Assembly: GCA_030681795.1 (NCBI GenBank) | Contig: JAUXRG010000064.1 | Location: 144,483-208,482, forward strand | DNA: 64,000 nucleotides | Source of the DNA: Rubrivivax sp. | GTDB taxonomy: Bacteria > Pseudomonadota > Gammaproteobacteria > Burkholderiales > Burkholderiaceae_C | Direction of reading: 5' to 3' | In this document: positions 35,338 to 43,700 of the stretch, piece after piece | Layout: every line of letters begins with the position of its first letter | Numbering within the stretch: position 1 is the stretch's first letter | Translations under genes and position numbers: made by a program | Notes under the pieces: model-generated | What the model was told of the DNA's origin: nothing | The model's input: only the letters and a program-made list of their open reading frames with translations | Database searches by the model: none

Positions 35338-36834
35338 CTACTGAGGCTCGCCGAGCCGGATGGCTTTGCTCACGAGTTGGTGCACACCCCCCACCATGCT
35401 CATGTCGAAGCCGTAGTACGGCAGCACCTTGGAGAACTGCGCCTTGCAGATGGCGCAGATGGTGGCCATGAAGTTGACGCCATGGGTGTCGACCACGCCC
35501 TTGAGCGCTTCCATGCGTGGCAGCGCGCCCTTGACTCGCAGCTCGATCAGGTCGTCGGTGAGCAACCCGCCCCCGCCGCCGCAGCAGAACGTGGCCTCAT
35601 GAGTGGTTCCCGCAGCCATGTCGTGGAAGTTGTTGGCCACGGCCTTGATGATCTCGCGCGGAATGACGAACTGGCCGCCGGGCATGGAGCCCATGCGCGA
35701 GGCGCGCGCGACGTTGCACGAATCGTGGAAGGTGATGATGCGGTCGTCGTTCTTTTCCTTGTCGAACTTCAGCACGCCGCGCTGGATCAGGTCGTAGGTG
35801 AACTCGCAGATATGCTGCGGCACCGGGTAGCGCGAATCGAGCCAGTCGAAGGGTCCGATCAGCGTATTCCAGAAGCTGTAGGCGACGCGCCAGGCATGGC
35901 CGCACTCGCCGACGACGATGCGCTTCACACCCAGGCGCTGCGCCTCTTCCTTGACGCGCAACGAGATCGTGCGCATCTGCTCGTAGTTGCCGATGAAGAG
36001 ACCGAAATTGCCGGCCTCGCTGGCCTTGCTGGACAGCGTCCAGCTGATGCCCGCGGCATGGAAGACCTTGGCGTAGCCGATCAGGCTCTCGACATGCGGC
36101 TCGGAGAAAAAATCGGCCGAGGGCGTGACCAGCAGCACTTCGGCACCCTCGACATCGAGCGGGAAACGCACGTCCAGTCCGGTCTCTTCCTTGGTGTCTT
36201 CCTCCAGGCCGAGCAGCGTGTCTTCCAGCGCCGGCCCGGGGATGCCCAGGTTGTTGCCGATGCGGTGCACCTTGCCGATGATCTCGTTGGCGTATTTCTG
36301 GCCCAGGCCCACCGAGCCCATGATCTCGCGCGCGGCCATGGTGACTTCGGCGGTGTCTATGCCGTAGGGACAGAAGACGCTGCAGCGGCGGCACTCGGAA
36401 CACTGGTTGAAGTAGCTCCACCAGTCGTCGAGCACTTCCTTGGACATGTCCACCGCGCCGACGAGCTTGGGAAAATGTTTGCCGGCGAAGGTGAAGTAGC
36501 GGCGGTAGACCGCACGCATCAGATCCTGGCGTGCCACCGGCATATTCTTCGGGTCGCCGGTGCCCAGGAAGTAGTGGCACTTGTCCGAGCAGGCACCGCA
36601 GTGCACGCAGGCGTCCATGTAGACGCGCAGCGAGCGGTACTTGCCGAGCAAATCGCCCATCTTGGCCACGGCGCGCTGCTCCCAGCCTTCGGTCAGCTCG
36701 CCAGGGAATCCGACATTGGCCTGGATGGCGGGCGAAGCGATATAGGGCTTGAGGTGCGCTGTCGCGCCTGCGGCCACCAGCGGGATCACCGGGTAGGGCT
36801 TGAGCTTGGGCGTGGTGAAGGCGGCGGTGGCCAT
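35338..36834 (-). CDS. dsrK: DsrK, cytoplasmic iron-sulfur (HdrD-like) catalytic subunit
   Basis: A 498-aa protein with two [4Fe-4S] motifs (C-V-H-C-G-A-C-S-D-K-C near residue 76; C-S-E-C-R-R-C-S-V-F-C-P) and heterodisulfide-reductase-type CCG motifs (D-S-C-N-V-A-R and F-C-C-G-G-G-G-G). It handles the DsrC trisulfide/disulfide at the cytoplasmic face with DsrM. It is 15 nt after dsrM and followed by sqr. Confidence 0.94.
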   Translation of the reverse strand: MATAAFTTPKLKPYPVIPLVAAGATAHLKPYIASPAIQANVGFPGELTEGWEQRAVAKMGDLLGKYRSLRVYMDACVHCGACSDKCHYFLGTGDPKNMPVARQDLMRAVYRRYFTFAGKHFPKLVGAVDMSKEVLDDWWSYFNQCSECRRCSVFCPYGIDTAEVTMAAREIMGSVGLGQKYANEIIGKVHRIGNNLGIPGPALEDTLLGLEEDTKEETGLDVRFPLDVEGAEVLLVTPSADFFSEPHVESLIGYAKVFHAAGISWTLSSKASEAGNFGLFIGNYEQMRTISLRVKEEAQRLGVKRIVVGECGHAWRVAYSFWNTLIGPFDWLDSRYPVPQHICEFTYDLIQRGVLKFDKEKNDDRIITFHDSCNVARASRMGSMPGGQFVIPREIIKAVANNFHDMAAGTTHEATFCCGGGGGLLTDDLIELRVKGALPRMEALKGVVDTHGVNFMATICAICKAQFSKVLPYYGFDMSMVGGVHQLVSKAIRLGEPQ

Positions 36835-36849
36835 GGTGTGCCTGGCGTC

Positions 36850-37581
36850 CTATTTCTTCTCGAGCGCGGAAGCCCAGGCAGTCACGTGCCTGGCCTCGCG
36901 CGAGGTGTCGGCCTGGTTGCGGGTGGGGCTGAAGAACAGGCCCGGGGCGTGCAGCAGCTTGCTGATGGGGAAGACGATCATGAGCAGCGCCACCAGCGCC
37001 AGATGCAACAGCAGCAGGGGGTCGGCCGGCAGCGGCTGGATGTCCAGCCGCATCAGGCCCAGCATGAAGGCCTTGACCGCCACGATATCGGTGGGGCTGA
37101 CGAAGCGCATGCCCATCCCCGACAGGGCGATGGCCAGCAGCAGCGCCAGGTGCAGATGGTCCGAAGGCGTGGAGATGTAGCGCACGCGGTCGACCAGAAA
37201 GCGTCGCGCCCACAGCCCGGCAAGGCCCGCCACCATGCCAAAAGCCGCGTAGGTACCGAAGGGCTGGACGAAGGCAATGACCGCCCACACCGGTTGCTGG
37301 AAATAGCGCACGTGACGCAGCAGCACCAGCAAGAGCGTGGCGTGGAACAGCCAGCCGAAGAGCCAGGTCCACTTGTTGGCCTTGAACAGGCTTTCGAAGA
37401 ACACCACTTCGCGCGTCAGGCGCAGGGCGACGCCGGTGGTGGTGGTCGGCGCCGGCGTCGTGGGAATCTTCAGCGGCGCGGGCGTGCCGGCATAGCTGCG
37501 GATCTTCTGCGCCAGACCCACCACGAAGATCGCGGTGGCGGCATAGAAGAGCGCCGCGTAGGCGATCGACAGCGCGGTCAT
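36850..37581 (-). CDS. dsrM: DsrM, NarI-like cytochrome b membrane subunit
   Basis: A 243-aa membrane protein with about five helices of the NarI-like family. Candidate haem-b histidines are in L-F-H-A-T-L-L, L-R-H-V-R and D-H-L-H-L-A-L. It partners DsrK in DsrMKJOP and exchanges electrons with menaquinone or ubiquinone. It follows dsrC by 27 nt. Confidence 0.92.
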   Translation of the reverse strand: MTALSIAYAALFYAATAIFVVGLAQKIRSYAGTPAPLKIPTTPAPTTTTGVALRLTREVVFFESLFKANKWTWLFGWLFHATLLLVLLRHVRYFQQPVWAVIAFVQPFGTYAAFGMVAGLAGLWARRFLVDRVRYISTPSDHLHLALLLAIALSGMGMRFVSPTDIVAVKAFMLGLMRLDIQPLPADPLLLLHLALVALLMIVFPISKLLHAPGLFFSPTRNQADTSREARHVTAWASALEKK

Positions 37582-37608
37582 GGCGCCGGGGCTCGTGAAA
37601 CGCAGCCC

Positions 37609-37941
37609 TTAGACGCAGCCGGTCGGTTTCGGCAAGCCCGCAATCTTGCAGGCCTGCTTGGCCGGGCCATAGGGGAACAGCTCGTACAGGTACTTGCTGT
37701 TGCCCTTCTCCGGGCCGAGCTGCTTGCCGATGGCCTTGGTGAGCACGCGCACGGCGGGGGCGATCTGGTACTCGTTGTAGTAGTCGCGCAGAAAGTTCAC
37801 CACTTCCCAATGGCTGGGCGTCATCTCGACGTTTTCGCCCTGGGCGAGCACCTTGCCGATGTCTTCGTTCCACTCGGCCAGGTTGAGCAGATAGCCCTCT
37901 TCGTCGGTCTCAAAAACGGTGCCGTTGACTTCGATACCCAT
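37609..37941 (-). CDS. dsrC: DsrC, sulfur-carrier protein with both conserved cysteines
   Basis: A 110-aa protein ending K-I-A-G-L-P-K-P-T-G-C-V. Cys98 (CysB) and penultimate Cys109 (CysA) are both present, so it can form the trisulfide substrate of DsrAB/DsrMK. It is located in the usual dsrEFHCMK order. ATG 37941 has GAAGGAGACAAG upstream. It is the canonical member of three DsrC homologues in the window. Confidence 0.95.
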   Translation of the reverse strand: MGIEVNGTVFETDEEGYLLNLAEWNEDIGKVLAQGENVEMTPSHWEVVNFLRDYYNEYQIAPAVRVLTKAIGKQLGPEKGNSKYLYELFPYGPAKQACKIAGLPKPTGCV

Positions 37942-37982
37942 GGTCTTGTCTCCTTCGGGGGAATAGGGGCGGGGTGCCGGCT

Positions 37983-38282
37983 CTAGAGCCAGCTCTGGTT
38001 GTTGGGGTGTTCGGTGACCAGGTCGACGAAGCCGGCATAGTCCACCGCCGTGACGCCTTCGACCAGCTTGCCGGCCACGCCGCGGGCCTCGGCGTCGGGC
38101 TGCAGCACATAGACCTTGAGCTGCTGCATCGCATCGGCCATGCTGCAGGACGCAGACCCGGCGCGGGTGGCGGCATACACCGCATCTTCGATCAGCAGCA
38201 GCGCGCTGCCGGGCTTGGCCAGACGCAGGCAACTCTGCAGCGAGTTGGTCTGCATGTGGGACTTGTTGACGATGTGCAGCAT
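37983..38282 (-). CDS. dsrH: DsrH, subunit of the DsrEFH sulfurtransferase
   Basis: A 99-aa TusB/DsrH protein (N-term M-L-H-I-V-N-K-S; C-term ends N-N-Q-S-W-L, typical). Cys18 is near the position of the conserved DsrH cysteine. It forms the hexameric DsrE2F2H2 that passes persulfide to DsrC. Confidence 0.92.
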   Translation of the reverse strand: MLHIVNKSHMQTNSLQSCLRLAKPGSALLLIEDAVYAATRAGSASCSMADAMQQLKVYVLQPDAEARGVAGKLVEGVTAVDYAGFVDLVTEHPNNQSWL

Positions 38283-38294
38283 GTCGGGTTCGCC

Positions 38295-38660
38295 TTAGAA
38301 GGAAAGCACCACGTCCTGCTCGGCCATCAGCTCGGCCATCTCGGCGCTGGACAGCACCTCCACGGGCACCAGCAGGTCGGCTTCGGTCAGGCCACGCTCT
38401 TCCATCGACTCGCGCTCGACAAAGAGCTTTTCCACGTCGTAGCCATCCAGCGCACGGTAGGTGGGCGCGCAGCTTTTGATGCCGATGCCCTTGCTGTTCT
38501 GACCCTTGACCAGTTCGTAGACACCGTCGTCGACGAAGACGAGGCTCACGTCCTGGTCGAAGGTGGCGGCGATCAGCACGGTCTCCAGGCTTTCCAGCGC
38601 GTAGATCGTGCCGTAAGGGGCCTTGCGGTTGACAAACATGAACTTCTTGACGGTGGCCAT
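38295..38660 (-). CDS. dsrF: DsrF, subunit of the DsrEFH sulfurtransferase
   Basis: A 121-aa TusC/DsrF protein (A-P-Y-G-T-I-Y-A-L-E-S-L-E). ATG 38660 is taken; an ATG at 38663 sits directly against the AGGAGG, leaving too little spacing. A G/C-tract repeat of about 80 nt separates it from dsrE. Confidence 0.92.
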   Translation of the reverse strand: MATVKKFMFVNRKAPYGTIYALESLETVLIAATFDQDVSLVFVDDGVYELVKGQNSKGIGIKSCAPTYRALDGYDVEKLFVERESMEERGLTEADLLVPVEVLSSAEMAELMAEQDVVLSF

Positions 38661-38663
38661 CAT

Positions 38664-38742
38664 GCCTCCTGCCGGGCCGTCCCAAGGGAGGCATGCGCCC
38701 CCTCGGGGGGCAGCGAATGAAATGAGCTTGGGGGCATCATGA
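38664..38742. repeat. G/C-tract intergenic repeat between dsrE and dsrF
   Basis: The plus strand reads GGGCCGTCCCAAGGGAGGCA, then GCGCCCCCTCGGGGGGCAGC and a GAGCTTGGGGGC tail. The CCCCC/GGGGGG palindrome plus the CAGCGAA-type flank is a widespread Burkholderiales spacer repeat. It is inside the dsr transcript and supplies the dsrF ribosome-binding region. Confidence 0.6.
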
Positions 38743-39102
38743 CTAATCCCCAAACGTGACCATGCGGTCGGCCTTGATGCCGCTGTCGATCAACTGGCCC
38801 AGGCCCGAGATGCGGAAGCCCGGGGCCAGCACCTCGTCCTTGATGCCCCTGCGCAGCGCGGCGGCCACGCACACCACCAGATCCACGTCGTGCTCGGCCT
38901 TCAGCGCCGACCAGCGGTTGACCACGTGGCGGTCGTCCTGTGGCGGCTCGGTGAGCCGGGTCGAGTTGTAGACGCCATCGTGATAGAAGAACACGCGCTG
39001 CACCTCGTGCCCCTTGGCGATCGCGGCCACGGCAAACTGGTACGCCGTGTCGCTGGCCTGGTGCGTGTACGGCCCTTCGCTGACCATCATGCCGATCTTC
39101 AT
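38743..39102 (-). CDS. dsrE: DsrE, subunit of the DsrEFH sulfurtransferase
   Basis: A 119-aa TusD/DsrE protein with the active cysteine exactly at residue 78 (V-V-C-V-A-A-A-L-R-R-G), as in Allochromatium DsrE. It accepts sulfane sulfur (for example from TusA) and hands it to DsrC. It lies 10 nt after dsrB. Confidence 0.94.
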   Translation of the reverse strand: MKIGMMVSEGPYTHQASDTAYQFAVAAIAKGHEVQRVFFYHDGVYNSTRLTEPPQDDRHVVNRWSALKAEHDVDLVVCVAAALRRGIKDEVLAPGFRISGLGQLIDSGIKADRMVTFGD

Positions 39103-39112
39103 GGCTGCAATC

Positions 39113-40180
39113 TCAGAAGCGGATGTGCGTGGAGGCGTTGAGGCTGGCGCGCGAACCGCGCCAGTCGTCGATCAGGTACTTGGTGAAGGGCAGATCGCAC
39201 TTCTCAAAGAAGCGCGGCCAGCCGATGCGCTCGACCCAGTCGGCCAGGCGCTCCCAGGAACGCGCGTCTTCCTTGTAGGTGTAGAGGATCTTCTTCACCA
39301 CCGCCGACACTTCCGGCCAGCGCGGCGGGTTGTTCGGCAGCCCCGACATGACCATCTTCATGAAGGTCGGCTTGCCGCGCGCATTGGAGTTCTTGCCGCC
39401 GACCCAGATCGCCAGTTTGGAGTATTCGGGGTCGTTGATCTGCATCGGCGGGCACGGCGGGTAGCAGGCGCCACAGCAGATGCATTTCTTCTCGTCGACT
39501 TCCAGCGAAGGCTTGCCGTTGACCAACGCCGGGCGGATGGCCGCCACCGGGCAGCGCGCCACCACGGCGGGGCGCTCGCAGACGTTGGCCACCAGGTCAT
39601 GGTTGATTTTCGGCGGCTTGGTGTGCTGCACGATGATGGCGATGTCGGCCTGGCCGCCGCAGTTGATCTCGCAGCAGCTTGTCGAGAGGTGCACCCGGTT
39701 GGGCATTTCCTCCTTGATGAACTCGGCGTGCAGGTCGTCCATCAGCGCCTTCACCGCGCCCGAGGCATCGGTGCCCGGGATGTCGCAATGCAGCCAGCCC
39801 TGGGTGTGCGCGATCATCGACACCGAGTTGCCGGTGCCGCCCACCGGGAAGCCGCTCTCGCCCAAGGCCGAGATCAGCGGTGCGACCTTGTTGGGATCGC
39901 TGACCATGAACTCGATATTGCTGCGGATCGTGAACCGCACATGCCCGTCGGCATAGGTGTCGGCGATGTCGCACAGCTTGCGGATGGTGTAGACGTCCAT
40001 CTGGCGCTGGGTGCCGGCGCGCACGCTCCAGACCTCGTCGCCGCTGTGCGAGACGTGGTGCAGCACGCCCGGCCGCGGCCGGTCGTGGTACTTCCAGTTG
40101 CCGTAGTTCTTCAGCAGCGTCGGGTGCAGATAGGGCTTGTTGTCCGGCACGCCGCTTTCGATGGGTTGACGCATGGCCAT
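39113..40180 (-). CDS. dsrB: DsrB, dissimilatory sulfite reductase beta subunit (oxidative type)
   Basis: A 355-aa sirohaem protein. Cluster ligands lie in S-T-S-C-C-E-I-N-C-G-G. An inserted ferredoxin domain has K-K-C-I-C-C-G-A-C-Y-P-P-C-P. With DsrA it forms the alpha2beta2 enzyme that oxidises DsrC-bound persulfide sulfur to sulfite. Start ATG 40180; an ATG two codons on is also possible. Confidence 0.96.
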   Translation of the reverse strand: MAMRQPIESGVPDNKPYLHPTLLKNYGNWKYHDRPRPGVLHHVSHSGDEVWSVRAGTQRQMDVYTIRKLCDIADTYADGHVRFTIRSNIEFMVSDPNKVAPLISALGESGFPVGGTGNSVSMIAHTQGWLHCDIPGTDASGAVKALMDDLHAEFIKEEMPNRVHLSTSCCEINCGGQADIAIIVQHTKPPKINHDLVANVCERPAVVARCPVAAIRPALVNGKPSLEVDEKKCICCGACYPPCPPMQINDPEYSKLAIWVGGKNSNARGKPTFMKMVMSGLPNNPPRWPEVSAVVKKILYTYKEDARSWERLADWVERIGWPRFFEKCDLPFTKYLIDDWRGSRASLNASTHIRF

Positions 40181-40197
40181 GGTGGTCTATTCCTTGT

Positions 40198-41493
40198 TCA
40201 AGCTGCGGCTTTTTTGGCGTTGATGCGGGCCACTTCCTCGTCCCAACCGATGGTGTTCACATACGGGTTGGTGCGCGGCGTGGAGACCATGTTGGCGTCG
40301 ATCTCCACGCCGATGCCTTCGAGGAAGTTGACCAGCCCGATGCGCTCGATCATCTCGCCCGTGCGCTCGTGCTCGAGCGCGTTCTCGGCGAAGAAATCGA
40401 TCACCTTCTGGCCCAGATCGACCAGCCCCTGGTAGTCCTCTTCGGTCTTCAGCGGCATGAAGGGCACGACCACGGTGCCCATCAGGTCACCGATCTTCAG
40501 CGTGCGCTTGCCACCGATGAGGATGGTGGCGCCGGTGTCGGTGCCATGTGCCAGCGCGCCGGTCATGACGTTGATGCAATGCATGCAACGCACGCAGTTG
40601 CTGTTGTCGATCTCCAGCGCGTGGGTGTCGCTGACCTTGACGCTGGTGATCTTGGCGCCGGTATCGACGTCCTTGATCTCCTTGAGCATGATGGTCTTGG
40701 TCGGGCAACGCGTGATGACGTCGTTGACCAGCTCGTTCATGCCGTGCTTGTCGAACCACTTGCGCGCCAGGGCTTCGTCGCTGCGCATGTTGTCGCGCCA
40801 GGTGCCGATGACGGCCATGTCCGAGCGCTGGATCGAGTTCATGCAATCGTTGGCGCAGCCGCTGAACTTGAACTTGAACTTGTAGGGCAGCGCCGGGCGG
40901 TGGATGTCGTCCAGGAAGGTATTGAGCACCTGGCGGTGGGCACGCGCCTCGTCGTAGCAGCTCTGCTCGCAGCGCGCCGCGCCGACGCAGCTCATCGAGG
41001 TGCGCACGGCCGGCCCGGCACCGCCGAGGTCGAAGCCGAGTTCGTTGAGCGCGTCGAAGGCGTCCTGCACCTTGTCGGTCTTGGCACCCTGGAACATGAT
41101 GTCGCCGCTTTGGCCGTGGAAGGCGATCAGGCCCGAGCCGTGCTCTTCCCAGATGTCGCACATCTTGCGCAGCACGTCGCTGGTGTAGTGCATGCCGGCC
41201 GGCGGCTGGATGCGCAGGGTGTGGAACTCGGCGGCGTCGGGGAATACCGGCGCACCATGCTCGTCCTTGAGCTCGGTGAAGCGCGGGATCACGCCCCCGC
41301 CGTAGCCGAACACGCCGACCGTGCCACCCTTCCAGTAGCCCTTCTTGGTGCGGTAGGAGGTCTCCAGCTGACCCATCAGGTCGACCATGTAGTCCTTGTC
41401 CTTCGCCAGCCGCTTGAGGCCGGTGACGAAGCTGGGCCACGGCCCGGACTCGAGCTGGTCGAGCATCGGGGTGTCATGGGGTTTCTTGGCCAT
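40198..41493 (-). CDS. dsrA: DsrA, dissimilatory sulfite reductase alpha subunit (oxidative type)
   Basis: A 431-aa sirohaem/[4Fe-4S] protein with C-V-G-A-A-R-C-E-Q-S-C and S-G-C-A-N-D-C for the coupled cluster, plus a ferredoxin motif C-V-R-C-M-H-C-I-N. ATG 41493 follows CAGGAGAAAACGAG. Absence of dsrD and presence of dsrEFH/dsrL mark the oxidative lineage. First gene of the ~16-kb minus-strand operon. Confidence 0.96.
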   Translation of the reverse strand: MAKKPHDTPMLDQLESGPWPSFVTGLKRLAKDKDYMVDLMGQLETSYRTKKGYWKGGTVGVFGYGGGVIPRFTELKDEHGAPVFPDAAEFHTLRIQPPAGMHYTSDVLRKMCDIWEEHGSGLIAFHGQSGDIMFQGAKTDKVQDAFDALNELGFDLGGAGPAVRTSMSCVGAARCEQSCYDEARAHRQVLNTFLDDIHRPALPYKFKFKFSGCANDCMNSIQRSDMAVIGTWRDNMRSDEALARKWFDKHGMNELVNDVITRCPTKTIMLKEIKDVDTGAKITSVKVSDTHALEIDNSNCVRCMHCINVMTGALAHGTDTGATILIGGKRTLKIGDLMGTVVVPFMPLKTEEDYQGLVDLGQKVIDFFAENALEHERTGEMIERIGLVNFLEGIGVEIDANMVSTPRTNPYVNTIGWDEEVARINAKKAAA

Positions 41494-41580
41494 CTCGTTT
41501 TCTCCTGGTTCGGGCCCGGTTGCAACCGGTAGCCACGGGCCGAATTGGGGCGAATCGTCGCTGCGGCGTGGCACGCCGGC

Positions 41581-41671
41581 TATCCCTCTGGTTGGGTACG
41601 CGAAGATAGACCGTTGCGGGGGCTGCGCCACTACCCGAATGGGTTATCCAGCGGCCACCCGTACCGGGTAT
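41581..41671. promoter_or_regulatory. Operator-like cluster in the dsrA divergent promoter region
   Basis: The 231-nt gap between dsrA and the plus-strand operon holds three TA-flanked CCC/GGG repeats: TATCCC-N7-GGGTAC (41581-41599), TACCC-GAAT-GGGTTA (41632-41646) and ACCC-GTACC-GGGTAT (41657-41671). They lie about 90-180 nt from the dsrA start and 54-144 nt from the divergent start. They are candidate sites for one regulator controlling both units. Confidence 0.5.
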
Positions 41672-41724
41672 GGACGCCACCGCGGCGTGGCGTGCTCAAT
41701 GCCGCTTTGCGAGAACGCCCCCCG

Positions 41725-41940
41725 ATGACCCGCCTGACACCGCTGGCCAAGCTGCACGCGCCCCTGGGCAAGCAAGAGATCGAATTGCAGCAGATCGACT
41801 TCGATGGCGGCGGCATGAGCCTGCTGCGCACGCGCATCCGCGAGGGTTCGCGCTTCACCATCTTCGACATCGATCCGCAGACCGCCGAGCAATGGGGCCA
41901 GGCGCTGCTGCAGTGGGCCAGCCAGCAGCCCAAGGAGTGA
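41725..41940 (+). CDS. Small conserved cytoplasmic protein, DUF6967-like, dsr-linked
   Basis: A 71-aa soluble protein with a predicted beta-strand core: I-E-L-Q-Q-I-D-F-D-G-G-G-M, L-L-R-T-R-I-R-E-G-S-R-F-T-I-F-D-I-D. It ends in a helix with A-E-Q-W-G. This pattern resembles the DUF6967 family (recalled, not searched). No cysteines. First gene of the divergent operon; its stop is 8 nt from the next ATG. Confidence 0.7.
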   Translation: MTRLTPLAKLHAPLGKQEIELQQIDFDGGGMSLLRTRIREGSRFTIFDIDPQTAEQWGQALLQWASQQPKE

Positions 41941-41948
41941 CCGGTTTG

Positions 41949-42566
41949 ATGCCCATGCCCTCCACCATGGTCGAGCTGTCCTTCGCTGTCGAGGCCACGG
42001 CAGGCGAGCAACTGCCTCGCGACCACCGCCAGCAGCTGGCCGACGCGCTGGAGCGTGCCCTGCCCTGGCTGGCCGAAGTGCCGCTCGCTGGCGTGCACCG
42101 CCTGAATGTCTCGGCCGGTGCGGGGCCGCTGGTGCTTCTGTCGCGCCGCACCCGGCTGACGCTGCGCGTGCCGCGCGAACGCAGTGCGCAAGCCGCGGCG
42201 CTGGCCGGCACCGAATTGAAGCTCGGCGTGCATCGCCTGCGGCTGGGCTCGGCGCAGGAACGCGAACTGCAGCCCTACAGCACGCTGTATGCGCACTTCG
42301 TGGCCGCCGACGATGCCGACGAGATCGCCTTCCTGCGCAGCGCACAGGACGCCATGACGGCGCTGGGCGTGCCTTGCCGCGTCATCTGCGGCCGCCATCA
42401 GGTGCTCGAAGACGGCGCGCTGCAGGGCTTCAGCCTGATGCTCGACGGGCTGTCACCGGCCACCGCCTTGCGCGTGCTGGAAACCGGCCTGGGCCGCCAC
42501 CGCCGCCTGGGCTGCGGCCTGTTCGTGGGCCACAAGTCCGCGGCCGCGGTCGGCACGCCCTTCTGA
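41949..42566 (+). CDS. Cas6/Cmx6-like RAMP-fold protein in the dsr-divergent operon
   Basis: A 205-aa protein. The overall pattern resembles type I Cas6/Cmx6 CRISPR RNA endonucleases. It has D-H (His26) and P-W-L...G-V-H (His50) in the N-terminal half, R-T-R-L-T-L-R-V-P and H-R-L-R-L-G in the centre, and a C-terminal glycine-rich RAMP loop G-L-G-R-H-R-R-L-G-C-G (180-190). His26 or His50 could be the catalytic base. No repeats or other cas genes are in the window. ATG 41949 has AAGGAG 11 nt upstream; GTG 41937 overlaps the previous stop but has no spacing. It may process RNA of the dsr locus, or be a domesticated RAMP protein. Confidence 0.72.
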   Translation: MPMPSTMVELSFAVEATAGEQLPRDHRQQLADALERALPWLAEVPLAGVHRLNVSAGAGPLVLLSRRTRLTLRVPRERSAQAAALAGTELKLGVHRLRLGSAQERELQPYSTLYAHFVAADDADEIAFLRSAQDAMTALGVPCRVICGRHQVLEDGALQGFSLMLDGLSPATALRVLETGLGRHRRLGCGLFVGHKSAAAVGTPF

Positions 42567-42621
42567 CGCCGCGGCGCGCCACACCCCCCAATCCCCACCC
42601 GAAACCCAGGAGACCTTCAAG

Positions 42622-42951
42622 ATGGGCTACACCGTCAACGGCAACGAAATCGACACCGACGACCAGGGCTTCGTGCTCGAAGCGGACTACAGCGACGAGA
42701 TCGTGCACGCCATCGCCGCGGCCGAGAACATCACCCTCGTCGACGACCACTGGAAAGTCGTGAACTACCTGCGCGACGAGTACCGCGAGCACGGCCACAC
42801 GCCGAACTTCCGCAACATGCTCAAGGGCTTGGCCGACATCCTGCCCGGCTGCGACAGCAAGTCGCTTTACGAGCTGTTCCCCATCGGCCCGGCCAAGCAG
42901 GGCTGCAAGGTCGCCGGCCTGCCGCAACCGCTGGGCAAGGGTGGCTATTGA
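42622..42951 (+). CDS. DsrC/TusE-family paralogue with only the inner cysteine
   Basis: A 109-aa DsrC homologue (D-D-H-W-K-V-V-N-Y-L-R, Y-E-L-F-P-I-G-P-A-K-Q-G-C-K-V-A-G-L). Cys95 matches CysB. The penultimate CysA is missing: the chain ends L-G-K-G-G-Y. Cys77 is additional. CysA carries the persulfide in DsrC and TusE, so this protein may form only mixed disulfides or act as a regulator. CAGGAGACCTTCAAG precedes the ATG. Confidence 0.88.
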   Translation: MGYTVNGNEIDTDDQGFVLEADYSDEIVHAIAAAENITLVDDHWKVVNYLRDEYREHGHTPNFRNMLKGLADILPGCDSKSLYELFPIGPAKQGCKVAGLPQPLGKGGY

Positions 42952-42959
42952 TGAAGCCG

Positions 42960-43052
42960 ATCGGAGCGACACGGGCCGAGCGCCGGGCCGCTCCCAAGCC
43001 GGCCCGCACCCCCACGGGGGGTCGGCCGCTGTACGCAGCGGACGGGGGGCTC
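42960..43052. repeat. G/C-tract intergenic repeat before the 213-aa gene
   Basis: It contains GGGCCGCTCCCAAGCCGGCC, then CACCCCCACGGGGGGTCGG and CAGCGGACGGGGGGCTCC. It is related in layout to the elements at 31950-32026 and 38664-38742. Its last G run serves as ribosome-binding site for the next gene. Confidence 0.55.
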
Positions 43053-43054
43053 CA

Positions 43055-43696
43055 ATGACGACCCCGGCGATGCGCATCAAGAGCCACTGGTTCAAGCCCG
43101 GGGCAGGCAAGAGTGCGGCCGAGCAGGCCAGCGCCATGGCCTTCATCGTATTTCGAGTGGCGCAGAACATGCTCAAGCGCATGCGCGGCGCGCACTTCGA
43201 CATCGACGCCGGCCCGCTGTACTTCGCCTTCCTGCGCGAGGTGCTGGTGTTCCTGGTGACCGTCACCGACCGCATCGCCCATGCCCGTCTCGATGCCCAA
43301 GCCCGCAGCGAATTCACGGTGGCGCTGGTGCGGCACCTGGCGCGCACGTTGCAGGAAAACGAACACGACCTGCTGGGCCCGGTGGCCGCGGGCGCGCCCT
43401 CCTACGCCGACACCTTCGTCGACCTCGTCAATGAAGTCACCCAGCACTACGCGGAGTTCGGCGCCGACCCGGGACCGGCCGATGCCACGGCCGGCTTCCA
43501 GCCCGACTTCGCCTTCGTGCGCTACCTGGGCCACCGGCTCGAGCCCACGCTGCCCGAGAAGGACCGGCTCTGGGTGATCGAGCAGGTCATGGCCGCCGAG
43601 GCGCCGGAGGCGGTTTCGGTCGTGCAGCGCTCCATGCGCGACCTCTTCGACCCGGCACCGCGGCCCGCCCGGCGCGCGGGCGTCAGCGGCGAATAG
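43055..43696 (+). CDS. Conserved helical protein of unknown function, dsr-linked
   Basis: A 213-aa, mostly alpha-helical soluble protein without cysteines or signal peptide. Notable segments are F-I-V-F-R-V-A-Q-N-M-L-K-R-M-R, F-A-F-L-R-E-V-L-V-F-L-V-T-V-T-D-R and F-V-R-Y-L-G-H-R-L-E-P. The C-terminal ~20 residues are Arg/Pro-rich and probably disordered. No family recognised. It lies between the DsrC paralogue and the dioxygenase, 4 nt before the latter's ATG. Confidence 0.7.
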   Translation: MTTPAMRIKSHWFKPGAGKSAAEQASAMAFIVFRVAQNMLKRMRGAHFDIDAGPLYFAFLREVLVFLVTVTDRIAHARLDAQARSEFTVALVRHLARTLQENEHDLLGPVAAGAPSYADTFVDLVNEVTQHYAEFGADPGPADATAGFQPDFAFVRYLGHRLEPTLPEKDRLWVIEQVMAAEAPEAVSVVQRSMRDLFDPAPRPARRAGVSGE

Positions 43697-43700
43697 CGCG

